This document shows, piece by piece, positions 27,690 to 35,775 of a stretch of DNA of 64,000 nucleotides. Numbering within the stretch: position 1 is the stretch's first letter; each line of letters starts with the position of its first letter. The notes under the pieces are model-generated. The model saw only the letters and a program-made list of their open reading frames with translations, had not been told where the DNA came from and did not search any database. The position numbers were made by a program, and so were the translations under genes. The stretch covers positions 372,001-436,000 of the forward strand of contig NZ_FNXY01000001.1 of the NCBI RefSeq assembly GCF_900108855.1. The letters are read 5' to 3'. The stretch is from Dyadobacter koreensis. GTDB taxonomy: Bacteria > Bacteroidota > Bacteroidia > Cytophagales > Spirosomataceae.

Positions 27690-29651
27690 ATGCAGGCTAA
27701 ATCAAAAAGAAAGACACACCTGTTTCTATCAACTAAACTTTTATTCTCCTTCCTGTTTTTTTCAATTTCTGTGTACGGCCAGACCTTAACCGGATTGCGC
27801 AATAGTTTTGAAAGCTTCAACGCGTTGCCGACGGACTCTGTTCAGATTTCGGTCTGCAACCAACTAGCTGTCAGATATTTGTACAACAATCCGGACAGTT
27901 CCCTTTTTTTCGCCAAGATCGCCCTTCAGGCTGCAAAAAAACTACACCTCAACAGGGAAAGCGTAATTGCTTACAACCATATTGCTAGAACAAATTACGT
28001 CACCGGATCCTATTTCGAATCACTGTCCTACGCAGACTCGGCACAGACTATAAGCAAGAAATATGAATTTAAGCCGGACCTCGCCGTTGCAATCAATACA
28101 AGGGGATTGATCTATCTTGGCCAGGACAGGCTGAATGAATCAATCCCCGAATTTACAAAAGCCCTATTACTCAACCGGCAATTAAAAGACAGTGCTAAAA
28201 TTGCCGCTAATTATTTCAACATTGGATTGGCCTATGATGAACTTCGCCAGTTGGACAGTGCCTTTTTGAATCTGAATAAAGCACTGCTTCTGGCAAAACA
28301 ATGCCGAGACGGACACCTGCAGCAGATGTCGCTGAACCGCACCGGAGAGATTTATTATCATGCCAGAAATTATAAGCAGGCTTTGTCTTACTATCATTCC
28401 GCACTTGGCTTTGCAGACTATCAGGATGATTGGGAAAAGGGCTTTGCATATTCCGGTATTGCTCAGGCACTCTACGAATTGAAGAGCTATCAGCAGGGCC
28501 TTGAATATGCCACCAAGAGCTTTGTATTAATGAAAAAACTAAAGGCCGACTGGGATACCGAACGGGCGGCTAATATTCTTTCAAAATGTTATGCAGCATT
28601 AAAGAATTATCAAAAAGCATACGAATACCAGACTATTGCCCGCACTTATGGCGATCGTATTCTAAACGAAAAAAAAGAAAAGGAAATCAACTATCTGCAC
28701 TTACAGGATAAAAAAGCCGAGAATGCAGATTTGATCCGTGAAAATGAAAAAAGCAAACAGGTGATCAGGAACAATCGCATTGTAATCTCGCTTACAGTCC
28801 TATTCTCCTTGCTGCTTGTTTCGGTTCTGTTCTTTCTTCGGCGAAATATAATTCGAAAAAATGTACTGAACAAGGAGCTGAATAATCGAAATGATGAAAT
28901 TCGAATACAAAAAGAAGAAATTCAAATGCAGCGCGAAGAACTATTATCGCTTAATAAAACAAAAGACCGTATATTATCTGTCATTGGCCATGACCTGCGT
29001 AGTCCATTTGCGTCGGTCCGGCAAGCCATAGAACTGATCAGAAGTGGCGATCTGAGTGAAGAGGTTCAGAAAGTAATATTTGAAGATTTCCAACGGCAGA
29101 TCGTCTTGGTCTCTGAGCTGATCGATAATCTGTTGCGCTGGGCAAGCAGCCAGCAGAACGGTGCTAAATTAACGCTTGAAAAGATTTGTCTGACAAAAAC
29201 GACTGAGAAAATACTCGCGCTCTACAAGCCTGCTTTTAATCAAAAAAGGCTGACAGTAATACATCATAACCAGGAAAACATCAGCATTAAAGCTGACAAT
29301 AATCATGTTAGAATTATTCTCCAGAACATTATCAGCAATGCCATCAAATTTACGCCTCAGAATGGCACGATCACGGTATTCTATACACGCGAAAATGATT
29401 TGGCTTCCATACATATCAGAGATAACGGAACCGGTATGTCGGAGAAAAAATTAGGAGCGCTCTTTAAGTCTTCCGGGGCAGCTATTACCGAACGCGGCAC
29501 AGACATGGAACCAGGAACCGGACTTGGCTTGCTACTGATCAAACAATTCGTCAAAGAAAATCAAGGTCATATCGAAGTAAAAAGCGAGAAAGACAAAGGA
29601 TCTGAGTTTATTGTATATTTCAAGTTGAGCTCGCTTACTGCCAACTTGTAA
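27690..29651 (+). CDS. TPR-containing sensor histidine kinase
   Basis: I prefer the Met at 27690, which starts a good signal peptide (MQAKSKRKTHLFLSTKLLF...VYGQ). The frame also has an ATG at 27651. The periplasmic part carries about six TPR-like repeats (for example AKIAANYFNIGLAYDELRQL and DSAFLNLNKALLL). One membrane helix near residue 365 (IVISLTVLFSLLLVSVLFFL) leads into a coiled coil. The HisKA domain has His in VIGHDLRSPFASVRQ (about residue 434), followed by a HATPase with N box (IILQNIISNAIKFTP), DNGTGM and GTGLGLLLIKQF. No response regulator is adjacent, so its partner is elsewhere. Confidence 0.92.
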   Translation: MQAKSKRKTHLFLSTKLLFSFLFFSISVYGQTLTGLRNSFESFNALPTDSVQISVCNQLAVRYLYNNPDSSLFFAKIALQAAKKLHLNRESVIAYNHIARTNYVTGSYFESLSYADSAQTISKKYEFKPDLAVAINTRGLIYLGQDRLNESIPEFTKALLLNRQLKDSAKIAANYFNIGLAYDELRQLDSAFLNLNKALLLAKQCRDGHLQQMSLNRTGEIYYHARNYKQALSYYHSALGFADYQDDWEKGFAYSGIAQALYELKSYQQGLEYATKSFVLMKKLKADWDTERAANILSKCYAALKNYQKAYEYQTIARTYGDRILNEKKEKEINYLHLQDKKAENADLIRENEKSKQVIRNNRIVISLTVLFSLLLVSVLFFLRRNIIRKNVLNKELNNRNDEIRIQKEEIQMQREELLSLNKTKDRILSVIGHDLRSPFASVRQAIELIRSGDLSEEVQKVIFEDFQRQIVLVSELIDNLLRWASSQQNGAKLTLEKICLTKTTEKILALYKPAFNQKRLTVIHHNQENISIKADNNHVRIILQNIISNAIKFTPQNGTITVFYTRENDLASIHIRDNGTGMSEKKLGALFKSSGAAITERGTDMEPGTGLGLLLIKQFVKENQGHIEVKSEKDKGSEFIVYFKLSSLTANL

Positions 29652-30266
29652 GATCAAATGTATTAAGATGGTATATACAAAATTTATCCAAGCGATTAAT
29701 GGGAGGCGCTAACCTAAAAAAACCGCAGCAACCTTTACTGAAATGAGCGTTAACAATTTTAAAATCCTCGAAACGGTGCACTTCGCTAACAAGTAGACTC
29801 GTACGAACAAAACGTGTTACAGGCAGTGATAAAACTTGTTGATTTTTGATTAAAGCAGAACGAAGATCAAATAGAATCTGACCGAAGAACTTTAGTTTTC
29901 AATCGTTTGGTGTTTTCAGATTTAAAGCTCTTCTCGGCCTAATCTAAAGCTTTTCATTACTGCTTTGGCCGGATACAGAAAACCGTTTTGGAAATGATGG
30001 ACTTGCCTGCGCCACAATCGTATTAGATATTTGAAAAAACTCCGTTTTTTTGCCTAACTAAATTGTACATTCATGATGCAATAATTGCCTTCCAGATCTT
30101 AAAGCATTCCTATCGTCAATATGGGATACGCTTAGGCTGAAACAAATAAGGGCGGACTAAAAAAGTCCGACCTTAAAAAATCTCCACACGGTGAATCGGT
30201 TTGCACGTATTAACGCGGCCCCTTGTGAGAAACAGCCTTAACACGTGTAAAACGAAAAATGCCGCT
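29652..30266. other. Gene-poor stretch with one stem-loop
   Basis: No convincing gene. An 11-bp inverted repeat with one mismatch (AAGGGCGGACT at 30148-30158 and AGTCCGACCTT at 30164-30174, 5-base loop) stands out. It could be a weak terminator or the end of an old insertion. Confidence 0.45.
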
Positions 30267-30449
30267 ATGATGCTGGCAGGTAAAAGGATCCGAAAATTTG
30301 ATAAGAGATTAAAGAAACAAATCAAACGGTTTGGTGCTGATATGAGATCGACAGGAATGACCGAATATGAATGGAACAGACTAAATGGTATTGGCGATTA
30401 CTGTAAAACGGTACGAGAAGAAATTTTTGAACTTTTATACCTTCCTTAA
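30267..30449 (+). CDS. Small basic hypothetical protein
   Basis: The frame from ATG at 30267 gives 60 residues, very basic at the N-terminus (KRIRKFDKRLKKQIKRFG), then a more acidic helical tail ending LLYLP. An upstream TTG at 30201 could extend it, but the ATG start gives a more natural protein. It is followed at once by an intrinsic terminator, which supports it as a real transcribed gene. I do not recognise the family. Confidence 0.5.
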   Translation: MMLAGKRIRKFDKRLKKQIKRFGADMRSTGMTEYEWNRLNGIGDYCKTVREEIFELLYLP

Positions 30450-30471
30450 AAAGAGGCTCCGTTCTCTTTTT
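30448..30471 (+). terminator. Intrinsic terminator after small basic gene
   Basis: AAAAAGAG (30448-30455), an 8-base loop, then CTCTTTTT (30464-30471): a perfect stem whose right arm supplies the T-run. It overlaps the stop codon of the small gene. Confidence 0.6.
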
Positions 30472-30931
30472 ATTCAATATGGCGACGAAAAGTAAGTTGA
30501 CCGGATCTAAATTTGGATAATAGACAGTCAAAATGAAATGAGCTTTTCCTTAGTAGCTGCTGGACTTATGGCTTCAAATACTAGCGGCCTTGGCCTCTGG
30601 CGGTTAAAGAGAAACCGTCAGTCGCATACCCGTCAGGTTGGTTGACAAGGATAGTCTATTTTTTATCGACCTCAGAAGCGGTCGTTGGCCGTATCGTTCA
30701 CACAGCATACAAGTATTACCGTTTACCCTCGAACGAAAGTTGCGAGGGTACGTTGCGCCAGAAGCAAATTTCTAAACTAACACGTGACAGAGCCGATAGC
30801 ACTAGTGTGGTGCTATTAGAAATTTAGATATTTTGAAAAAATTAATGAACAGTTTGAAAGGTTTTGAAGATGCTATAGGGATTGAAATGGAATTTTTTGA
30901 ATTTAGTTATCTGACAGTGAGTTCAACAACG

Positions 30932-30960
30932 GAGTAAAGAAACATGGGGTTTCTTTACTC
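30932..30960. repeat. 12-bp perfect inverted repeat
   Basis: GAGTAAAGAAAC (30932-30943), loop ATGGG, then GTTTCTTTACTC (30949-30960). No T-run follows. It lies 110 bp before a resolvase relic and may belong to that old mobile element. Confidence 0.6.
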
Positions 30961-31069
30961 ACCGTAGTCTACATGAGAAAAATGAAATAGTAGGCCAAAA
31001 TAGTGAGTTCACTTGGCAAATAAATCTTAGTAAATTATATTTAAATTTTAACGAGTTTATTTAATAATT

Positions 31070-31190
31070 ATGCTAATTGGCTATGCCCGGGTCTCAACCT
31101 TTGATCAGAAGCTGAATGCCCAGGAAGATCTGCTCCGGGCGGCAAGCTGAGAAAACATAATAACCGAAAAAGTGTGCGGGACGATTTGAT
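31070..31190 (+). pseudogene. Serine recombinase (resolvase) N-terminal relic
   Basis: ATG at 31070 begins MLIGYARVSTFDQKLNAQED and ends at TGA 31148-31150. A further fragment ENIITEKVCGT follows. This is the start of a resolvase/invertase catalytic domain with its Tyr-Ala-Arg-Val-Ser motif, including the catalytic Ser. The rest of the protein is gone. Confidence 0.8.
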
Positions 31191-31796
31191 GGAGTCAGGC
31201 GTATTCTACACTACGCTTCACTCAAAATCATAGACACAATAATATCTGTTTCAAGCTAAGTATCCATTGTTCCCATTTAAAAATAAATCAATCAGAAATT
31301 TCCCTGTTTTAACTCGAAAAGATGACAGAAGTTTTAATTTATTCTATTTATTTTTTATGCGCCCGGTATGCATTTGCAAAGGCTAAGCAAGAAATTTACT
31401 TAACAGTTTACCCATATACGTCGAAGGGTCAAAAGTTTAGTTAGTAGGTATAAATGCGTTGACAACAGACCGCAGGGATTTGCCTTCCTAGAATCCCAGT
31501 ATCTGAAGACATGTTCAGTTCCAGCCAACTCAAAAAACTCCTTCGGTATGATCCGTACCAAAGTCGGCCACACTTTTGGAACCAAGGGCTTGTGGGCACC
31601 ACAAATATTTAAACATAACGGCATTTATTATATAAGCTTTTCGGCCGCTGAATAAACCATAATTGCTGAGTCAAAATTGTCATTCGGCCGTAAATACTAA
31701 AAAAGTAGGACTCATATCGCTTGGATTATATCGGTATCAGTAAAATTATCTTGCCCTGATCATGCATGACTTTGGCTTTAAATCATAAATATATTA
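31191..31796. other. Intergenic, nothing firm
   Basis: About 600 bp. A 74-codon minus-strand frame (31400-31624) is present but unrecognised, with no neighbours or terminator to support it. Confidence 0.4.
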
Positions 31797-32378
31797 ATGG
31801 ATAATTCGCTATTAATCAGCAAATTACTAGAAATACAAAACTTTTCAGAACCGGATCTTCATAAACTAGTGCCGTACTTTGAAGAAAGAATTGTTAAAAA
31901 GAATGAGTTTGTATTTCAGGCAGGCGATGTAGTAAAAGATACTTTTTTTGTTCAAAAAGGAATACTCCGCCAGTATTTTGTTACACCAGAAAATAAAGAG
32001 CGGACGGTATACTTCGTCCAAGAGGGTAGTTTCGCTGGGGAAGTTATGAGTTTTCTTCATCAAATTCCGTCTGAATTTTACTTTCAAGCCCTAGAAGATT
32101 CTATTATATTTTCTTTGAACCGCAAAAGATGGGAATTTGCTTATACGACGATTCCAGCATTGGCCCTACATCAGTTAAAGTTGCATGCCCGGTTCATTTT
32201 TGATTTAAAACAGGAAATCGCAAATACCGGCAAAGAGACGCCGGATGAAAGGTACAAAAGGTTACTAAAGGAATACCCAGCTTTGTTTCAAAGAATTCCA
32301 CTTTTTCACATCGCAACCTATCTGGGAATTACCCCTGAAACGCTCAGCCGAATCAGAAAAAGAAATATGAACTGTTAA
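31797..32378 (+). CDS. Crp/Fnr-family transcriptional regulator
   Basis: The 193-residue protein has a cyclic-nucleotide-binding-like beta-barrel (LVPYFEERIVKKNEFVFQAG, FFVQKGILRQYFVTPENKER, GSFAGEVMSFL). A C-terminal winged helix follows (IPLFHIATYLGITPETLSRI). It lacks the Cys cluster of Fnr and the Arg-Ser pair of canonical cAMP sites, as usual for the many Bacteroidota members that sense unknown ligands. The next gene, a SnoaL-like protein 119 bp downstream on the same strand, is its likely target or operon mate. Confidence 0.9.
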   Translation: MDNSLLISKLLEIQNFSEPDLHKLVPYFEERIVKKNEFVFQAGDVVKDTFFVQKGILRQYFVTPENKERTVYFVQEGSFAGEVMSFLHQIPSEFYFQALEDSIIFSLNRKRWEFAYTTIPALALHQLKLHARFIFDLKQEIANTGKETPDERYKRLLKEYPALFQRIPLFHIATYLGITPETLSRIRKRNMNC

Positions 32379-32497
32379 ATATTTATTGATTTGGATCAAG
32401 TAATGTTGCTGTAACTATTTGTTTCTTTACAGCCTAAACATTTTGTAATCTTGCTATCGAATATTTAACCCTTATACATAACTTAAAGTAGCACTCC

Positions 32498-32926
32498 ATG
32501 ACCTTGGAAGAGAATAAAGAATTTATGACTTTCTTTATAGAAGAAGTAATAAATAGAAAAAATCTTGATGCAGCCAATGATCTTGTTTGGGAAGATTTCA
32601 TCGAACATCTTCCGTTTCCAGGGCAAGGACCTGGTAGAGACGGATTAAAGTTTGCACTAAATTCAATGTTTACCGGATTTCCTGATATGCATTGGATAAT
32701 AAATGAACAAATCGCAGAAGGTTCAAAGGTTGTAACCAGATTTACCTGGACAGGAACGCATCAAGGAGAATTTATGGGCATCCCACCAACAAACAAGCAA
32801 GTTGAAGTTTGGGGTATAGTAATCGATGTAGTCAGCAATAATTTGTTTTCAGAAAGCAGAATTATTATGGATACCGTCGGATTATTACAACAGTTGGGCG
32901 TGATAACAGGACCAACAGAGGCGTAG
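32498..32926 (+). CDS. SnoaL-like / ester cyclase family protein
   Basis: The 142-residue protein fits the NTF2-like SnoaL fold: NRKNLDAANDLVWEDFIEH, GRDGLKFALNSMFTGFPDMH, EGSKVVTRFTWTGTHQGEFM and IPPTNKQVEVWGIVIDVV. These are the helix-sheet signatures of annotated ester cyclases. Such proteins bind small hydrophobic compounds and may isomerise or hydrolyse them. No signal peptide is present. It follows a Crp-type regulator, a common pairing in Bacteroidota, and may respond to the same ligand. The exact substrate is unknown. Confidence 0.85.
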   Translation: MTLEENKEFMTFFIEEVINRKNLDAANDLVWEDFIEHLPFPGQGPGRDGLKFALNSMFTGFPDMHWIINEQIAEGSKVVTRFTWTGTHQGEFMGIPPTNKQVEVWGIVIDVVSNNLFSESRIIMDTVGLLQQLGVITGPTEA

Positions 32927-33256
32927 TTGCTTTCATTGAACTCCATGGATGCAAATGGATTCAAGAATATTCTGTTTTTTCAATCCACAATTTTTTAATC
33001 TTAGAATGTAAAATTGTTGCCGGTAGACCAGAATAAAAAGCCCTTCCCCTATTAACCTGGGAAATAAGCCAAACATCGAGCGGTCCCGGCAACAGGATGA
33101 TGCGTTTGTGAATATTGTGGATTACAACCGTTTTTTTTTAATAGCTATCTCTTTTGGTGAGACAAAATAAGGTCGAGTTTTTCCAGTTTTGTGATCTCTC
33201 AGACTAATGGCTATTTTATAGATTTTTGTCAAGAGTGCCATGCTCGGCAAAAGCTA
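32927..33256. other. Intergenic between convergent genes
   Basis: About 330 bp, no ORF or clear terminator recognised. Confidence 0.4.
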
Positions 33257-33874
33257 TTAGTCAACTGTATCATCCAGCCCCATTCCCTTGACAATCATTT
33301 CCAGTGCCCAAGCAAGCAGCCGGTCTGACTGTTCGCTGCTCAAACCATTAACATCTTTATTGGCAATCATTGGCTCAATGCCTGAAAGCACCGTGACGAT
33401 GTGTTTTAATCTAGCAATATTTTCTTTCCCTATTTTTTTTTCATAAGGCTCTAAAACCACTTCCAAAGTAGCAGGCCTTCTTGCACCTCTAAGTGGACCA
33501 GACTTGGGTTCTTTAAGCGATTCAGACAAAACAATACTCATATACCTGCGGTAAGAATTTTCATGGAGCTGAGCCAGGTGGTTATAATATCTCTGTACAA
33601 AAGTGAGCGTTTCTAAAAGGCTTAGTTCTTTTACTTCTTCAATAAAATCCGCTGGCTGTTTCACTCGAAACGAAAGCGTAGCTTCTGTGTAAAGAAGATC
33701 AATATTCGAATAGTAGCGGTAAATCGTTGCCCGGGAAATGCCCATATGCCTGGCAACATCTTCTAACGAAAAAGTGGGGTTGGTTTCTAAAAGCTCCTGG
33801 GCAGCTTTCAGGATTCCATTCCGGGTTTCCCTCTTTTGTTTGATACGGCCAGAATCAATCTGTTTTTTTTTCAT
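33257..33874 (-). CDS. TetR-family regulator
   Basis: The 205-residue protein has a TetR helix-turn-helix at about residues 15-60 (RNGILKAAQELLETNPTFSL, EDVARHMGISRATIYRYYSN) and an all-helical ligand domain. It is transcribed away from a damaged cupin gene. Two copies of TGAGACAANNNTCTCA lie in the shared intergenic region, one overlapping its own start codon, which suggests autorepression. The cupin genes downstream on the other strand are its likely targets. Confidence 0.9.
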   Translation of the reverse strand: MKKKQIDSGRIKQKRETRNGILKAAQELLETNPTFSLEDVARHMGISRATIYRYYSNIDLLYTEATLSFRVKQPADFIEEVKELSLLETLTFVQRYYNHLAQLHENSYRRYMSIVLSESLKEPKSGPLRGARRPATLEVVLEPYEKKIGKENIARLKHIVTVLSGIEPMIANKDVNGLSSEQSDRLLAWALEMIVKGMGLDDTVD

Positions 33875-33943
33875 GAGACAAATTTCTCATAAAATTTGGA
33901 GATATCAAATCAATAGATTTATATTTGTGAGACAACAATCTCA
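33874..33943. promoter_or_regulatory. Two TetR operator candidates and a promoter
   Basis: TGAGACAAATTTCTCA (33874-33889) and TGAGACAACAATCTCA (33928-33943) have identical 5-bp inverted arms, and both are followed by TAAAA, so they are direct repeats of one palindrome 54 bp apart. TATATTTG at 33920-33927 fits the Bacteroidota -7 consensus TAnnTTTG for the plus-strand cupin. It abuts the second site, so bound TetR would block it. Confidence 0.75.
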
Positions 33944-33958
33944 TAAAATCTGCCTGAC

Positions 33959-34385
33959 ATGAAAAAGGAATTGATCTGCCTGGGTCACAACATTAAACCA
34001 CTAAATCCGTCGGGAGATTTCGGCATGGTGGAAAAGACCACCTATCACAACGTACCGGGTCCCCCGCCCCATTGTAACACGGGTCATTAAGAATCTTTTT
34101 ATGCATTGGACTACGGTTTGGAATTTTCAGTAAACAGTCAAGTCTTTGCCGCATAAAAAGGAGATATATTGAACTTCCGCCAGATACGGAACACATACTT
34201 AAAACGAATGGGGATGAAATCTGCAGATGGTTGAACATTCGCGGGCCCAAAGGCTTTTTCCTTTTTACCAAATTTGGTGCCAATGCAAGTCAGCAGAATG
34301 CTGTCCAAAAAATCATTTGACCGAGCCATTTTCTCTGCGGTTATCAATCAGGCATCCAACTGTGACATGCATTTGGTAAGATCTA
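33959..34385 (+). pseudogene. Cupin-domain gene, inactivated
   Basis: The frame starts MKKELICLGHNIKPLNPSGD and keeps VPGPPPHCNTGH before a TAA near 34088. Further stops and substitutions follow, but similarity to the intact cupin at 35056 (MKNELICLGHKMTVLNPSGN, VPGPPAHYHATY) continues to a remnant of RWLNI-PKGFF-FTKFG. Metal-binding His residues are lost (HYH to HCN). It is the gene next to the TetR operators, so the regulated copy appears dead. Confidence 0.8.
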
Positions 34386-34533
34386 ACCTCCTATTGCCTG
34401 TAATATGAGCAGCACATCTGAAACGCTGCGACGGATACGGAAAAGAAATTTGCATTTGTAAAATTTCTTGATTTGAATCAATTTATTTCCATTCGCTTGT
34501 GCCTTGTTTTGTATGTCTAAAAAAACATATGTG

Positions 34534-34968
34534 ATGAAAACCTCCGAAATAATAAATCTGGGCATCGGACTAGAAATTCATTTTTGTCTGGATGCTGCCG
34601 ATACCAATGCGCAGTTCACCATGTTTAAAGTGGTAATCCATCCAAACGCAAAAGTGCCGGCTGCCCATTACCATGAAAATTTTGACGAGACGATTTACGG
34701 ACTGAAAGGGTCGCTTACACTGATTGTTGATGATCAAATTATCACCCTTGGCCCGGGCGACTATCAATTTATTAACAGAGGTAGCGTTCACAACCTGATA
34801 AATCAGACAGACGAAATCGTTGAAATTCTTGCTTTTGCCAATCCAGGCATTTTCACAGCCAATTACTTTAAGGATCTTTTAGGAGTTCTGAAAGTCGGCG
34901 GGCCGCCAGACAAGGCTAAACTTAACAGCATAATGCTGCAATACGGGCTTATTCCCGTTTCCAGCTAA
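34534..34968 (+). CDS. Cupin-domain protein
   Basis: The Met at 34534 (MKTSEIINLGIGLEIHF) is preferred over 34504, which adds ten odd residues. The product has about 144 residues. Cupin motif 1 is HYHENFDETIYGLKG with both His and the Glu of the metal site. Motif 2 is GPGDYQFINRGSVHNLINQ with the last His. Single-domain cupins of this type bind one divalent metal and may be dioxygenases or isomerases; the substrate cannot be told. It lies between a dead and an intact cupin of a different subtype downstream of a TetR gene, and may be part of that regulon. Confidence 0.88.
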   Translation: MKTSEIINLGIGLEIHFCLDAADTNAQFTMFKVVIHPNAKVPAAHYHENFDETIYGLKGSLTLIVDDQIITLGPGDYQFINRGSVHNLINQTDEIVEILAFANPGIFTANYFKDLLGVLKVGGPPDKAKLNSIMLQYGLIPVSS

Positions 34969-35055
34969 ATCCCATAATTTTTTAAACTTCTCTACCTACC
35001 GTTAAAAACGGTTTAGAATCTGCTATATCCAAACCTTACAAAACACATATCCTTT

Positions 35056-35490
35056 ATGAAAAACGAACTGATCTGTCTTGGCCACAAAATGACTGTGCTG
35101 AATCCTTCGGGTAACTATGACATGATTGAAGGAACTACATTACCCGGAGTGCCCGGCCCCCCCGCACATTACCATGCGACCTACAGTGAGACCTTTTATG
35201 TTCTGGAAGGCCGCATGGAATTTCTGGTGAACGGCTCAGCGGTCGTGCTCGAATCCGGAGGCTCTATTGATTTTGCACCACATACGGCCCATACCTTTCA
35301 AAACCTGGGCGACACGCCCTGCCGATGGCTGAATATCCATAGCCCGAAGGGGTTTCTTTCCTTTTTTCAGCAGTTCGGCATTTCATCTGATCTTGAAAAT
35401 GCTTTCGAAAAATCCGTCGGACAAAACATCATTGAGGATGTGCTGAAAAAAGCAGAAAGCTTCGATATGCATCTGGTTCAGCCACATTAG
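35056..35490 (+). CDS. Cupin-domain protein
   Basis: The 144-residue protein carries cupin motif 1 (PAHYHATYSETFYVLEG) and motif 2 (GGSIDFAPHTAHTFQNLGD), with all four metal ligands, and a helical C-terminal extension (SFFQQFGISSDLENAFEK). Its start closely matches the ruined cupin at 33959, so the two are duplicates. It is 87 bp downstream of the other intact cupin and followed by a stem-loop terminator near 35600. It is probably co-transcribed with that cupin. Confidence 0.9.
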   Translation: MKNELICLGHKMTVLNPSGNYDMIEGTTLPGVPGPPAHYHATYSETFYVLEGRMEFLVNGSAVVLESGGSIDFAPHTAHTFQNLGDTPCRWLNIHSPKGFLSFFQQFGISSDLENAFEKSVGQNIIEDVLKKAESFDMHLVQPH

Positions 35491-35585
35491 ACCGATTTCA
35501 TAAGCCGCAACAATGGTATCTCTGGCTAGTGAAAGTTTAAATGAAGATGCTCTATAACCCAGCGTTTCAAACATGGTGATTTTTT

Positions 35586-35618
35586 AAAGCTATCTATTTT
35601 TAAGATAGCTTTCTTTAA
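35586..35618 (+). terminator. Intrinsic terminator after cupin genes
   Basis: AAAGCTATCT (35586-35595), 7-base loop, AGATAGCTTT (35603-35612): a perfect 10-bp stem followed by CTTTAA. The T-run is short, but the position, about 100 bp past the cupin stop, fits. Confidence 0.6.
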
Positions 35619-35775
35619 TAACAGAAAACCGACAAAAACCCTATAAAAAGCGATGTCGCCAATATTTCCCGAGCGAATTCAGACTATAAGGGGCTGATAA
35701 ACTCGTCTAAATCATTTTATAACCCTTGCTAAATGCTTACGGATCTTTACAGCCGTTTTTTAAAACTGTAACTAT

